Source of the DNA: Colwellia sp.
Lineage (GTDB): Bacteria > Pseudomonadota > Gammaproteobacteria > Enterobacterales > Alteromonadaceae
DNA length: 64,000 bases
NCBI GenBank assembly: GCA_013215465.1
Contig: JABSOW010000005.1
Span: forward strand, 152,688 to 216,687
Direction: 5' to 3'
Shown here: positions 53,340-62,640 of the stretch, piece by piece
Position numbering within the stretch: the stretch's first letter is position 1
Layout of the letters: every line of letters starts with the position of its first letter
Notes under the pieces: generated by a model
Seen by the model: the letters and a program-made list of their open reading frames with translations, nothing else
What the model was told of the DNA's origin: nothing
Databases searched by the model: none
Translations under genes and position numbers: made by a program

Positions 53340-53870
53340 ATGAGTAAGTTTCTATCTTTATCTATTTTTGTTTTAGTGATATTTTTTAGTCATGTTAGTC
53401 TCGCTGCTAAAGGCGTCTATCAAACTCCTACTGTTTTTATCAGTTATTCATTTGCCGAGGTAACGCCACAAGCAAAAGTATTGTGGTTAACCAAGGAAGA
53501 TAAAGCGGTTGTTGCCGAAATTTTGCAGCATAAATATAATCGTATGCGTATTCGCTATTGGCAAGTGGATAATGAAACCGTATGGATTTTAAATGAAATA
53601 GGCAAAGAAAAGCCTATTACCATTGGTGTGCATATTATAAATAACTATATTAAGCACTTCAAAGTACTAACTTTTAGAGAAAGTCGTGGTGATGAAGTTC
53701 GACATGAATTTTTCTCTCAGCAATTTATTAATGCCACACTTAACAAAGATAATAGACTTAGCCAAAGTGTCGATGGTATTACTGGTGCGACTTTATCGGT
53801 GAGAGCCACCACAAAAGTAGCTCGCTTAGCGCTCTGGTTAAATGCAAAAGTGACTGCCAACAGTTTATAA
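53340..53870 (+). CDS. Periplasmic FMN-binding domain protein with flavinylation motif
   Basis: The 176-residue protein has a signal peptide (about residues 1-22, ending SLAAKG) and an FMN_bind domain. DGITGAT at residues 145-151 fits the D-G/A-x-T-G-A-T motif in which ApbE attaches FMN to the last threonine (T151). It should therefore be a covalently flavinylated periplasmic electron carrier. The following gene, 62 bases away, encodes a PepSY membrane protein, a known companion in extracytoplasmic flavin systems. No apbE gene is in the window. The Fur box before the porin suggests a role in iron reduction or uptake. Confidence 0.88.
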   Translation: MSKFLSLSIFVLVIFFSHVSLAAKGVYQTPTVFISYSFAEVTPQAKVLWLTKEDKAVVAEILQHKYNRMRIRYWQVDNETVWILNEIGKEKPITIGVHIINNYIKHFKVLTFRESRGDEVRHEFFSQQFINATLNKDNRLSQSVDGITGATLSVRATTKVARLALWLNAKVTANSL

Positions 53871-53932
53871 AAACTAGCTAAACGTAAGATGATGCGGCAG
53901 AATAGTGCCAAGTTAAATCAATAACATCTGCA

Positions 53933-54715
53933 ATGAAATCATCTAAATCTCTCCATAATCGCTTGATTCGACATTTGCGTGAATGGCATAGAAAACTTGG
54001 CATCTTTGCCGCCTTTTTTATTATATTTTTATCCATCACTGGCGTTGCACTTAATCACACCACCGCGCTTTCATTAGCACATAAACCTATTCGTAATATT
54101 TGGCTATTAGATCACTATGGCGTTGCGCCACCCAATGATATTCGCTTTTATCAGCAAAGCTCACTACGAGTTACTAATAATTTAGTGTGGCTTGATGACA
54201 AACTACTGTTAGAAAGTTCAGCTGATATCGTTAGTGCTGGTGTTATGTCAGCAACAGTATCGAGTGACACAGTAGTGGATGTATTTGTTATTGCCAGCCA
54301 AGCGCATTTGTATATATATAGCCGTCAAGGTGAGTTACTTGATCAACTAGGTGTGGAGGCAGGGATTCCAGCAGGCATTGACGCGCTAAGTATTGATAGC
54401 GATATAATCATAGTTAAAACACCAACAGGGTATTATCAAAGCAATAGTGATTTTCTATCTTGGCAGGCTATTGCACCATTATTAGAACCATTATGGATCA
54501 CAGCGCACTCGGTTTCATTACAAAAAGAACAACAAGCCTCACTGGCTTATCGATCTCAATTTTTAACCTTAGAGCGTATTATTTTAGATGCCCACAGCGG
54601 CCGTATTTTAGGTTTTGTTGGGGTGTTGTTTATGGATGCAGTTGCTATTTTACTGATATTGCTGTCGTTAAGTGGTCTTTATATTTGGATAAGATATGCT
54701 AAAAATAAGCGATAA
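53933..54715 (+). CDS. PepSY-domain membrane protein
   Basis: The 260-residue protein has one membrane helix near residues 24-42 (FAAFFIIFLSITGVALNH), a periplasmic PepSY-like domain, and a second helix near 230-250 (FMDAVAILLILLSLSGLYIW). The HLREWHRKLGIF entry to the first helix has paired His residues, typical of PepSY_TM proteins and possible haem or metal ligands. It is a likely redox partner passing electrons across the inner membrane to the flavinylated protein encoded just upstream. It is shorter than full PepSY_TM reductases and lacks a cytoplasmic flavin domain, so another electron donor is needed. Confidence 0.82.
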   Translation: MKSSKSLHNRLIRHLREWHRKLGIFAAFFIIFLSITGVALNHTTALSLAHKPIRNIWLLDHYGVAPPNDIRFYQQSSLRVTNNLVWLDDKLLLESSADIVSAGVMSATVSSDTVVDVFVIASQAHLYIYSRQGELLDQLGVEAGIPAGIDALSIDSDIIIVKTPTGYYQSNSDFLSWQAIAPLLEPLWITAHSVSLQKEQQASLAYRSQFLTLERIILDAHSGRILGFVGVLFMDAVAILLILLSLSGLYIWIRYAKNKR

Positions 54716-54883
54716 TATTACTCACGGTTAAGAGAGTTCTCTACAGATAGATATAGCTAATTACTTGCTATTTAAATAAGCTCCTGATATTTGGCTGTTT
54801 TTCCTATCTATAAAATAGATCACCTAATTAATGAAACTGGTATAATTAACTTATATTGATTCAATAAGTTAATTAGTTACTCA

Positions 54884-55378
54884 ATGAAAATTTCATTTAT
54901 CGCGTTATTGTTGGTGTTACTAACCAATGCTTTGCCAGCACAAGGCATTTCTGAAAAGGTAAACACAGATAAAGAAAGCTCCCAAGAACACAATGCTTGG
55001 TTAAAACAACGTTTTAGTGAGCAGCATCAAAAACTTATTCCCGTGATTGCCGTTGCTGATATGTTTTACGCTTGTAATATTGAACGAAAAATTGATGCTA
55101 TTAATTACCCGCTTACGGATCTTATTTTATCCATGGATAAAAATCGTTTAGCCGAGAAGTTAGCGTTATGCCTTGGTAATGACACTATAAAGTCAGACGT
55201 TGCGGTAAACTTTGGTTTACTTGGTTGTTTTCATGAACAATTAGTGCATTTACCTAGGGTTGAACGACAACAAAAAATGCTGTTAGTAAAAAGTGCGATT
55301 AATTCCCTATCAAGCAGTGAACGTAAAAAAAGTTTTACCCAATGTGTCACTGAGCAAGCGATTCATTACCTACAATAA
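54884..55378 (+). CDS. Hypothetical periplasmic protein with four cysteines
   Basis: I do not recognise this 164-residue protein. It starts with a signal peptide (about residues 1-19, ending ALPAQG), so it should be periplasmic. The mature part is helical and contains four cysteines (in YACNIE, LCLGND, LGCFHE and TQCVTE). They could form two disulfides. It lies 168 bases after the PepSY gene and in the same direction, but whether it belongs with the iron/flavin set cannot be decided. The start ATG is followed at once by a good signal peptide, which supports it. Confidence 0.65.
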   Translation: MKISFIALLLVLLTNALPAQGISEKVNTDKESSQEHNAWLKQRFSEQHQKLIPVIAVADMFYACNIERKIDAINYPLTDLILSMDKNRLAEKLALCLGNDTIKSDVAVNFGLLGCFHEQLVHLPRVERQQKMLLVKSAINSLSSSERKKSFTQCVTEQAIHYLQ

Positions 55379-55640
55379 TTCTCATTTGATTATGTCTACT
55401 TTAGGTGGTAAAAACTTAATTTATGTGAAGTAATGTAGTTAATAGTAATTGAAATAATAATTATCGCTAAGTGGTGCATTCATTAATTTAATTGGTATAA
55501 GTTCACTAGTTGAACGATAGTCATAAATTGTAACAAATAGTTGGAAATATTTACTTTTCTGCCTTTTTAATCATTACTAATATCACTTATAGTAAGATGA
55601 ACTATCTATTTTAATTATAAAAAGTATTGCGAGACATAAG

Positions 55641-56363
55641 ATGACCCAAGAAACTCAAAAAATCTTAGTTGTGGATGATGATATGCGTTTGCGCTCCTTA
55701 TTAGAGCGCTATTTGGTAGAACAAGGTTTTGTGGTACGTAGTGCCGCTAATTCAGAACAAATGGATAGACTACTTGAACGTGAAAATTTTCACTTATTGG
55801 TGTTAGATTTGATGCTGCCGGGTGAAGATGGCTTATCGATTTGTCGCCGTTTGCGTCAACAACAGAATAATATTCCTATTGTCATGCTTACCGCCAAAGG
55901 GGATGAAGTTGACCGTATCATTGGTTTAGAGCTTGGTGCTGATGATTATATGCCTAAACCTTTTAATCCAAGAGAGTTATTGGCAAGGATAAAGGCTGTT
56001 TTACGTCGTCGAGTGCAAGAGGCGCCCGGTGCTCCTTCCATGCAAGAAAATGTTATTAACTTTGGTGAGTATCAACTTAATTTAGCGACACGAGAAATGG
56101 TTAAAGGTGATGTTAGTATGCCCTTAACCAGTGGCGAGTTTGCGGTATTAAAAGCGTTAGTTACCCATCCAAGAGTACCACTATCACGTGATAAGTTAAT
56201 GAATTTAGCTCGCGGCCGTGATTACTCTGCGCTTGAGCGTAGCATTGACGTGCAGGTGTCTCGTTTACGTCGGATGCTTGAAAGTGATCCGGCGAAACCA
56301 AGATATTTGCAAACGGTTTGGGGCTTAGGTTATGTTTTTGTGCCAGATGGTAGCGATACTTAG
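55641..56363 (+). CDS. ompR: Two-component response regulator OmpR
   Basis: The 240-residue protein has a receiver domain with acidic pocket VDDDMR, phosphoacceptor D56 in LLVLDLMLPG, and conserved Thr and Lys (MLTAKG, YMPKPF). A winged-helix DNA-binding domain follows, ending YLQTVWGLGYVFVPDG. Its sequence and its place directly before envZ and near pckA identify it as OmpR, which adjusts outer-membrane porins and envelope genes to osmolarity and other stress. The start has GCGAG about 7 bases upstream. Envelope genes in the window could be among its targets, but no site was identified. Confidence 0.95.
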   Translation: MTQETQKILVVDDDMRLRSLLERYLVEQGFVVRSAANSEQMDRLLERENFHLLVLDLMLPGEDGLSICRRLRQQQNNIPIVMLTAKGDEVDRIIGLELGADDYMPKPFNPRELLARIKAVLRRRVQEAPGAPSMQENVINFGEYQLNLATREMVKGDVSMPLTSGEFAVLKALVTHPRVPLSRDKLMNLARGRDYSALERSIDVQVSRLRRMLESDPAKPRYLQTVWGLGYVFVPDGSDT

Positions 56364-56398
56364 TTATTAAGCATGGTCGATTTTGAGTCAGTGATGTT

Positions 56399-57694
56399 AT
56401 GAAAGTATTACCCCGTAGCGCCTTTGGTCAAACAGTTTTACTTATCGGATTTTTGCTGTTTGTAAATCAAGTTGTTTCTTATGTTTCTTTTGCATTATAT
56501 GTTATTGAGCCTAATCAGCAGCAAATAAATCAATTATTAGCTAAGCAAGTACGAGTTGTTTTTATTGATATTAAAGACGCTAGTATAAGTCCTAAAATGG
56601 CTGAGGCTTTTCATCGTGAAACAGGTATTGGCGTATACCGAGAAGCACAAGCGCTCAAATTGGGTTTAGGCTCAGCAGGTTATTACCCTTATCGCAGCGA
56701 ACAAATGTCTGAATTACTGGGCGGCTCTGCTGAAGTACGCATATCTCAAGGAGATGAATACCTTTTTTGGATAAGGCCACCTCAGGCGCCTAATCTTTGG
56801 GTAAAAATTCCGTTATTAGGCTTAGAAGAAGCGAACTTTTCACCGTTAATTTTCTTTCTTGGTATTATTGGTGTACTCAGTGTGGCCGGGGGGTGGCTAT
56901 TTGTCAGGCAACTTAATAGGCCACTAAAATCTTTACAGCGTGCTGCTGAAGATGTTGGCCGCGGTGATTTTCCAGAGCCGCTAATTGAGCATGGCACTTC
57001 TGAAATTATGGCGGTAACTCAAGCATTCAATCATATGTCAAAAGGCATTAAACAGTTGGAGGATGATCGAAACCTACTAATGGCGGGTATTTCCCATGAT
57101 TTACGTACGCCATTAACACGTATACGTTTGGCTAGTGAAATGATGTCAGAGCAAGATGAGTTTTTAAAAGATGGTATTGAGAATGATATTGATGATATGA
57201 ATAATATTATTGATCAATTTATTGACTATATTCGTCATGACTCGAAAGATAAAGCCGAACTTGGTGACTTAAATGTTCTGGTAGAAGAAGTGGTTAATGT
57301 TGAAATTCCAGCAGATAGAAATATTCATTTTTTTATGAGTGAGTGCCCAAAAATCCCTCTGCGTCATGTGGCAATAAAGCGAGCATTAGCGAATCTAATT
57401 CAAAATGCACTACGTTACACTGAGGGTGATATAGATATTTTTACCGGCGTAGATAAACCTGGAGGCTACGCTTATTTTATTGTTAGTGATCAAGGGGAGG
57501 GAATTCCTGAGGCTGATATTGAACGCTTATTTCAACCTTTTACCCAAGGTGATGAAGCGAGGGGAACCGAAGGTAGCGGTTTAGGCTTAGCTATTATTAA
57601 ACGTATTGTTGATACGCATGGTGGTTGTGTTGAGTTGTCGAATAAGCCTGAAGGTGGTTTACAAGCAAAAGTCAGCTTACCTCTGACGTTTTAG
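56399..57694 (+). CDS. envZ: Sensor histidine kinase EnvZ
   Basis: This 431-residue inner-membrane kinase has membrane helices near residues 10-30 and 150-170 around a periplasmic loop. A HAMP region (about 172-222) is followed by the phosphoacceptor H233 in [16 protein letters not shown]. The ATP-binding domain has [28 protein letters not shown] and GSGLGLAI. It phosphorylates and dephosphorylates OmpR. It is 35 bases after ompR. A bidirectional terminator lies between it and the convergent pckA gene. Confidence 0.95.
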   Translation: MKVLPRSAFGQTVLLIGFLLFVNQVVSYVSFALYVIEPNQQQINQLLAKQVRVVFIDIKDASISPKMAEAFHRETGIGVYREAQALKLGLGSAGYYPYRSEQMSELLGGSAEVRISQGDEYLFWIRPPQAPNLWVKIPLLGLEEANFSPLIFFLGIIGVLSVAGGWLFVRQLNRPLKSLQRAAEDVGRGDFPEPLIEHGTSEIMAVTQAFNHMSKGIKQLEDDRNLLMAGISHDLRTPLTRIRLASEMMSEQDEFLKDGIENDIDDMNNIIDQFIDYIRHDSKDKAELGDLNVLVEEVVNVEIPADRNIHFFMSECPKIPLRHVAIKRALANLIQNALRYTEGDIDIFTGVDKPGGYAYFIVSDQGEGIPEADIERLFQPFTQGDEARGTEGSGLGLAIIKRIVDTHGGCVELSNKPEGGLQAKVSLPLTF

Positions 57695-57792
57695 CGTAAT
57701 CGTAACTCTATTAGATTTAGTCCCACCTCAGAGCTATGTCAGAGGTTTAATCGCAAGTTAAATTTATTTGGAAGCAATCAATTGAGATAATT

Positions 57793-57828
57793 AAAAAGCC
57801 ACTAATAATTACTTATTAGTGGCTTTTT
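57793..57828. terminator. Bidirectional terminator between envZ and pckA
   Basis: The 16-base arms (57793-57808 and 57813-57828), whose core is AAGCCACTAATAA, pair perfectly with a four-base loop. A tracts and T tracts flank them on both sides, so they end both convergent transcripts. Confidence 0.92.
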
Positions 57829-57850
57829 AGGTTTATATTTTCGAAACTAG

Positions 57851-59461
57851 TTACAGTTGCGGCCCTGCAGCTACTAGCGCTTTACCATTGTCAGTATCAG
57901 TGAACTTATCAAAGTTATTAATAAAACGCTTAGCTAAATCAACTGCTTTACTGTGCCATTCATTGGCATCTTGGTAAGTGTTTCTTGGGTCAAGAATATC
58001 ACCTTCAACACCCGCTAATATTTTTGGTACTTCTAAGTTGAACATCGGAATAACGGTTGTTTCAGCTTCATCAATTGAACCATCTAAAATTGCATCGATA
58101 ATTGCACGAGTCGCTTTGATTGAAATACGTTTACCAGTGCCATTCCAGCCAGTATTAACTAAATAGGCTTCTGCGCCTGCATCTGTCATACGTTTACGAA
58201 GTACTTCAGCATATTGTGTTGGATGTAAGCTTAAGAAAGCCGCACCAAAACAACTTGAAAAAGTTGGTGTTGGCTCAGTAATGCCACGCTCAGTACCCGC
58301 TAATTTAGCGGTAAAGCCAGACAAGAAGTAATATTCTGTTTGCTCAGGAGTTAATTTGGCAACTGGTGGTAATACACCAAAAGCATCAGCGGTTAAGAAA
58401 ATTACTTTCTTAGCATGACCAGCACGAGATACAGGTTTAACAATGTTATCAATGTGATGAATTGGGTAAGAAACACGGGTGTTTTCAGTTTTTGAGTTAT
58501 CGTCAAAATCAATTTTACCTTCACTGTCAACGGTAACGTTTTCTAATAAAGCATCACGACGAATAGCATTGTAAATATCTGGTTCATTTTCTTTGCTTAA
58601 GTTGATTGTTTTTGCGTAACAACCACCTTCAAAGTTAAAGACACCATTATCATCCCAACCGTGTTCATCATCACCAATTAATTGGCGTTTTGGATCGGTT
58701 GAAAGTGTTGTTTTACCTGTGCCAGATAAACCGAAGAAAATTGCCGTGTCACCGTCTTTACCAACGTTAGCACTACAGTGCATAGAAGCAATACCTTGTA
58801 GCGGAAGGTAATAGTTCATCATTGAGAACATACCTTTTTTCATTTCACCGCCGTACCAGGTACCACCGATCAATTGCACTTTTTCAGTTAAGTTGAAGGC
58901 AACAAAATTTTCAGAATTAAGCCCTTGTTCTTGCCACTTGTCATTAACCGTTTTAGCACCGTTCATTACGATGAAATCAGGCTGGTAAGTTTTTAATTCT
59001 TCGTCACTTGGGCGAATGAACATGTTCTTAACAAAATGCGCTTGCCATGCAACTTGAGTAATGAAGCGCACTTTTAAACGTGTCGCTTCATCAGCGCCAC
59101 AAAAAGTATCAACAACAAATAAACGTTGACCAGAAAGTTGTGTGGTTACTAAGCCTTTTAAATGATCCCATGTTTCAGGTGTCATGGCTTTGTTGTCATT
59201 TTTACCTTGATCAGACCACCAAACGGTATCGCGGGTAACATCATCACGGACAATATATTTATCTTTAGGAGAGCGACCAGTAAAAATACCAGTGTCTACA
59301 TTGACTGCGCCAAGCTCCGTGACTACGCCTTTATCAAAGCCTTCTAGGCCTGCTTTTGTTTCTTCACTAAAAAGCAACTCATAAGATGGATTGTAAACAA
59401 CTTCTGTAACATCATTAATGCCATATTGTGACAAATCAATTGAGTTTTCTGGGGCGGTCAT
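57851..59461 (-). CDS. pckA: ATP-dependent phosphoenolpyruvate carboxykinase
   Basis: The 536-residue cytoplasmic enzyme turns oxaloacetate and ATP into phosphoenolpyruvate, CO2 and ADP in gluconeogenesis. Diagnostic segments are the substrate motif [15 protein letters not shown] near residues 60-74, the kinase-1a P-loop [13 protein letters not shown] near 244-256, and the metal-binding [10 protein letters not shown] shortly after. [11 protein letters not shown] lies later. Length and motifs are those of the bacterial ATP type. The conserved ompR-envZ-pckA arrangement supports the name. The start ATG has AGGAG ten bases upstream. Such an enzyme fits growth on amines, amino acids and acids, as the rest of the window suggests. 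Confidence 0.97.
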   Translation of the reverse strand: MTAPENSIDLSQYGINDVTEVVYNPSYELLFSEETKAGLEGFDKGVVTELGAVNVDTGIFTGRSPKDKYIVRDDVTRDTVWWSDQGKNDNKAMTPETWDHLKGLVTTQLSGQRLFVVDTFCGADEATRLKVRFITQVAWQAHFVKNMFIRPSDEELKTYQPDFIVMNGAKTVNDKWQEQGLNSENFVAFNLTEKVQLIGGTWYGGEMKKGMFSMMNYYLPLQGIASMHCSANVGKDGDTAIFFGLSGTGKTTLSTDPKRQLIGDDEHGWDDNGVFNFEGGCYAKTINLSKENEPDIYNAIRRDALLENVTVDSEGKIDFDDNSKTENTRVSYPIHHIDNIVKPVSRAGHAKKVIFLTADAFGVLPPVAKLTPEQTEYYFLSGFTAKLAGTERGITEPTPTFSSCFGAAFLSLHPTQYAEVLRKRMTDAGAEAYLVNTGWNGTGKRISIKATRAIIDAILDGSIDEAETTVIPMFNLEVPKILAGVEGDILDPRNTYQDANEWHSKAVDLAKRFINNFDKFTDTDNGKALVAAGPQL

Positions 59462-59765
59462 AGCGAGTTCACTCCTAAGGTATGACTAATTTTAATTTGT
59501 GGTTAAGTGTAAAAGTTTTTATCATGTTAATAATTCGACATTCTATTGGATTAATCTCCAAAACGAAAGTAAAAAATAACCTAAGATGAAAGTTTTCAGT
59601 ATAAGCAACAAAAATAGTGAAAATAGCGAAGTGTTTCTTGTAGGTAATTTTACAACAATAATAGGAACAAGGGCTGGGAGAGGGCAGGAGTTGCACACTC
59701 TTTTAGGTAATAATTATCCAAAAGAGCATTTTGTACATAATAATTGAATAAGTGAAAGTATATAA
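59462..59765. other. Intergenic region between pckA and hslO
   Basis: The region must contain the pckA promoter, and possibly the 3' end of hslO. Apart from the pckA ribosome-binding site near 59472-59476 I see no clear element. No gene is supported. Confidence 0.4.
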
Positions 59766-60677
59766 CTAATGGCTATCTTTCGAAATGAAACTTTTTAAAT
59801 CATCATAGAAAAAGTCATAAGTCGTTAAGCAATAATCGCAGGTCATGGATATTTTGCTTTGTTCTGCGAGTATAGATTCAATTTCATCTGCCGCTATCTG
59901 TGAAATAGCCGCTAAACATTTGTCATGTGAGCAACCACATTGGTAGCTGATTGCTTGTGGTTCAAATAAACTTACTTTTTCTTGGTGGTATAAACGGTAC
60001 AATAAAGCTTGTGCATCAAGTGAAAAAATCTCATCAGCTTTAATGGTATTTGTTAATTGCGATATATGCTCAAAGTCACTTTCCTGCTTTATTAAATTTT
60101 CGCTGCTGCCATCACCATCGGGTAGTAACTGTACTAAACTACCGGCGATTTGTTGTTTGTCATCATCGCTAAAAAGCCAAATTTTAGTGGGGATTTGTTC
60201 TGACACTTCAAAATAATGCGCTAAACATTCAGCTAAAGTTGCTTGTTCTAACGCCACGACGCCTTGATAGGCTTCACCTTTTTTAGGTCTTATGGTAATG
60301 ACCATGGTGCCTTTGCCAATGAGTTCGTGTAAGGAGTTAGCCTTTGTTTGCTTTTGTTGTGGTTTTAACTTGGCGATACCACGCATTTGTTGATTATTGT
60401 CACCATTAACTGACATGTAACCTATTGGTCCATCACCTTGTAGTTGTACTGTGATTTCCCCTTCAAACTTTAATGTTGCCGTGAGTAAACAAGTAGCGGC
60501 CATTAATTCACCTAGTAACACGCGAACACCAACAGGGTAGTTGTGGTTTTTAATAATGCTTTGATAGCTTTTACTCAATTGTACTAATTCACCACGTACG
60601 TGCATGTCATTAAATAAATAACGGTTAAGCACATCTGTGGTCGCAATAGTTGTATTTGTTATCTTGGTATTAGACAT
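59766..60677 (-). CDS. hslO: Redox-regulated chaperone Hsp33 (HslO)
   Basis: The 303-residue cytoplasmic holdase protects proteins during oxidative and heat stress. The zinc-binding redox switch is intact: C247 and C249 (YQCGCS) with C280 and C283 (TCDYCL). When oxidised, these form disulfides and unfold the linker. The N-terminal domain carries RGELVQLSKSY and GELMAATCLLTATLKFEG, both typical. It follows hslR by five bases, the usual hslR-hslO operon. An oxidative-stress chaperone next to Hsp15 and near nudE and pckA is the order known from Enterobacteria and Vibrio. Confidence 0.96.
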   Translation of the reverse strand: MSNTKITNTTIATTDVLNRYLFNDMHVRGELVQLSKSYQSIIKNHNYPVGVRVLLGELMAATCLLTATLKFEGEITVQLQGDGPIGYMSVNGDNNQQMRGIAKLKPQQKQTKANSLHELIGKGTMVITIRPKKGEAYQGVVALEQATLAECLAHYFEVSEQIPTKIWLFSDDDKQQIAGSLVQLLPDGDGSSENLIKQESDFEHISQLTNTIKADEIFSLDAQALLYRLYHQEKVSLFEPQAISYQCGCSHDKCLAAISQIAADEIESILAEQSKISMTCDYCLTTYDFFYDDLKSFISKDSH

Positions 60678-60682
60678 GGTGC

Positions 60683-61081
60683 TTATATCCTTTCTTTGAA
60701 CTCTCTAAGTTTTCGACGTTGTTTTTTATCGGGTTTACCGTCGCTTGCTGGGCTGAGTAAGATACCTTGCTTACGCGCCAAGCTGTTTTTTTCTCTTGTT
60801 TCTATACTGGCACTTGTTTCTTTATATAAACTTTGGGCAAAAGTTGCGTCACGACGTTTATCCGCTAAGGCGATCACCTCAACTTCTTTTTCATCAAAAC
60901 CTTGACGAATTTTTATTGAGTCACCAATAACAACTGATTTTCCTGACTTGGTTCGCTGGCCATTATAAAAGACTTTACCACCATCAATCATTTGCTTAGC
61001 AATGGCGCGAGTTTTGAAAAAACGTGCTGCCCAGAGCCATTTATCTAATCGTGTTGAACTATTTTCATTTGTTGTTGCCAT
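60683..61081 (-). CDS. hslR: Ribosome-associated heat-shock protein Hsp15 (HslR)
   Basis: The 132-residue basic protein has an S4 RNA-binding domain near residues 9-70 (TRLDKWLWAARFFKTRAIAK, GGKVFYNGQ) and a Lys/Arg-rich tail with KKQRRKLREF. Hsp15 rescues free 50S subunits carrying nascent chains blocked on a peptidyl-tRNA. It is five bases upstream of hslO, so the two are cotranscribed. The ATG is the only start before the S4 domain. Confidence 0.95.
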   Translation of the reverse strand: MATTNENSSTRLDKWLWAARFFKTRAIAKQMIDGGKVFYNGQRTKSGKSVVIGDSIKIRQGFDEKEVEVIALADKRRDATFAQSLYKETSASIETREKNSLARKQGILLSPASDGKPDKKQRRKLREFKERI

Positions 61082-61313
61082 AAAGTGTCATTTTCTATTA
61101 GTAGGCTAAAGGGAGCGTAAAATTTTTGCTGAAAATAGCATATTTTAGCTAGTATCGCGTCTTTTATCTTAAATATTAGTTAAAAACCTTGTACTTTGCT
61201 TTCTGTCGAGCTGATAGGTAAGCCCAACGCTGATGCGCATCAAGATGAGCGTGTTGTAAGTGATGTTTTTAACGTCAGATGAGCAACGCCCACCAGCGTC
61301 GTTTTTAGAGCCG

Positions 61314-61988
61314 CTACTTTACTGGGTTCGCTAAAATAGCTTTAGTTAACTGGCGGTAATCAGAAATTGAGGTAAAGTCAGTGAAGCTATTTGCTGGTTT
61401 TTTACTGTCGGGATTCTCTACCGCTAAAATATGTTTAATACCATATTTTTGTGCTGATTTTAATACTGGTAAGCTGTCATCAACAAATAAGGTTTTATTG
61501 ACATCGAATCCTTGTTTGGCTTGCAGCCTTTGCCAAAGCAGCTGCGACTCCTTCACTACACCAAATTCATGGGTTGAATAAAGCACGTCAAAATATTTAT
61601 CTAATTGAGTACGCTCGATTTTTAATGACAAGGCATCAGGGTGTGCATTGGTTACTAGAATAACCTCGCGACCACTTTGCTTTAATGCCGTTAGAAACTC
61701 GTCGGCATCTTCACGCAATTGGATTAAATGTTGTATTTCACGTTTTATCAGTGGCACCGGCATTTGGGTAAATTCAGTCCAATAATCTAAACAGTACCAT
61801 TCAATAGTACCAGTAAGCTCTTGATAGTGACCAATGAGTTTTTGCTTAGCCTCTGCCACACTAATGCCATGTTTTTCACTGTAGCGTACAGGAAAGTGCT
61901 CCAACCAAAAGTGGCTATCAAAGTGTAAATCTAAAATTGTTCCATCCATGTCGAGCAAAACAGTGGAAATTTCTGACCAATTAAGCAT
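61314..61988 (-). CDS. yrfG: GMP/IMP nucleotidase YrfG
   Basis: The 224-residue HAD-superfamily phosphatase has motif I DMDGTILDL (catalytic D14 and D16), motif II TNA in ILVTNAHPD and a motif IV FVDDSLPVL. It matches YrfG, which removes the 5' phosphate from GMP and IMP. In enterobacteria it sits between igaA and hslR; here its place next to hslR and near nudE is conserved, though igaA is missing. There are 232 bases between it and hslR, so it may have its own promoter. Confidence 0.93.
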   Translation of the reverse strand: MLNWSEISTVLLDMDGTILDLHFDSHFWLEHFPVRYSEKHGISVAEAKQKLIGHYQELTGTIEWYCLDYWTEFTQMPVPLIKREIQHLIQLREDADEFLTALKQSGREVILVTNAHPDALSLKIERTQLDKYFDVLYSTHEFGVVKESQLLWQRLQAKQGFDVNKTLFVDDSLPVLKSAQKYGIKHILAVENPDSKKPANSFTDFTSISDYRQLTKAILANPVK

Positions 61989-62065
61989 TTAGAGGTTCCA
62001 TAGTTGATGTTTATCGTGTCATTATAACTATAATCAAATGAATTATTAATTAATCTTAAAAGCTT

Positions 62066-62638
62066 ATGACAGGGAATAACCAATTACCAAAAATTAATGG
62101 TCAAAAACAAGTCGCTAAAAGTCGTTTATTTACGGTAGAGCAGCTTGATTTAACCTTTAGTAATGGCGAACAGCGCTACTATGAACGTATGCTTGGTTCG
62201 GGTGGCGGTGCGGTGATGATAGTACCTCTGCTTGATGATGATACCTTATTATTAGTGCGAGAATATTGCGCGGGTACTCACAGTTATGAACTTGGTTTTC
62301 CAAAAGGCTTGATTGATCCGGGTGAAAGCCCAGAGCAAGCGGCAAACAGAGAGTTAAAAGAAGAAATATCGTATGGCAGTGAACAACTAACGCCACTCTC
62401 TCAAGTGATGATGGCTCCCGCCTTTTTTAATGCGAAAATGGATATATTTATTGCTCGCGGTTTATATCCTGCACAATTAGAAGGTGATGAACCTGAGCCT
62501 TTAGACGTAGTTCCCTGGGCAATTAAAGATTATAAGCACTTATTACAACAACATGATTTTAAAGAAGCCCGCAGTATTGCGGCATTAATGTTGTTAATTG
62601 ATCACCTTTTTCCTAATAAATTAGCCAATCAGGATTAA
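62066..62638 (+). CDS. nudE: ADP-sugar/NADH hydrolase NudE (Nudix)
   Basis: The 190-residue Nudix hydrolase cleaves ADP-ribose, NADH and similar ADP compounds. The Nudix box is GLIDPGESPEQAANRELKEE followed by IS instead of the usual VG, so all the metal-binding glutamates are present. A conserved PAFFNAKMDIFIARGLYPA lies after the box, as in E. coli NudE. It is divergent from yrfG with a short shared region, and two bases before cysQ. A NudE-CysQ operon joins clearance of nucleotide derivatives, including those arising in sulfate assimilation. Confidence 0.94.
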   Translation: MTGNNQLPKINGQKQVAKSRLFTVEQLDLTFSNGEQRYYERMLGSGGGAVMIVPLLDDDTLLLVREYCAGTHSYELGFPKGLIDPGESPEQAANRELKEEISYGSEQLTPLSQVMMAPAFFNAKMDIFIARGLYPAQLEGDEPEPLDVVPWAIKDYKHLLQQHDFKEARSIAALMLLIDHLFPNKLANQD

Positions 62639-62640
62639 AT

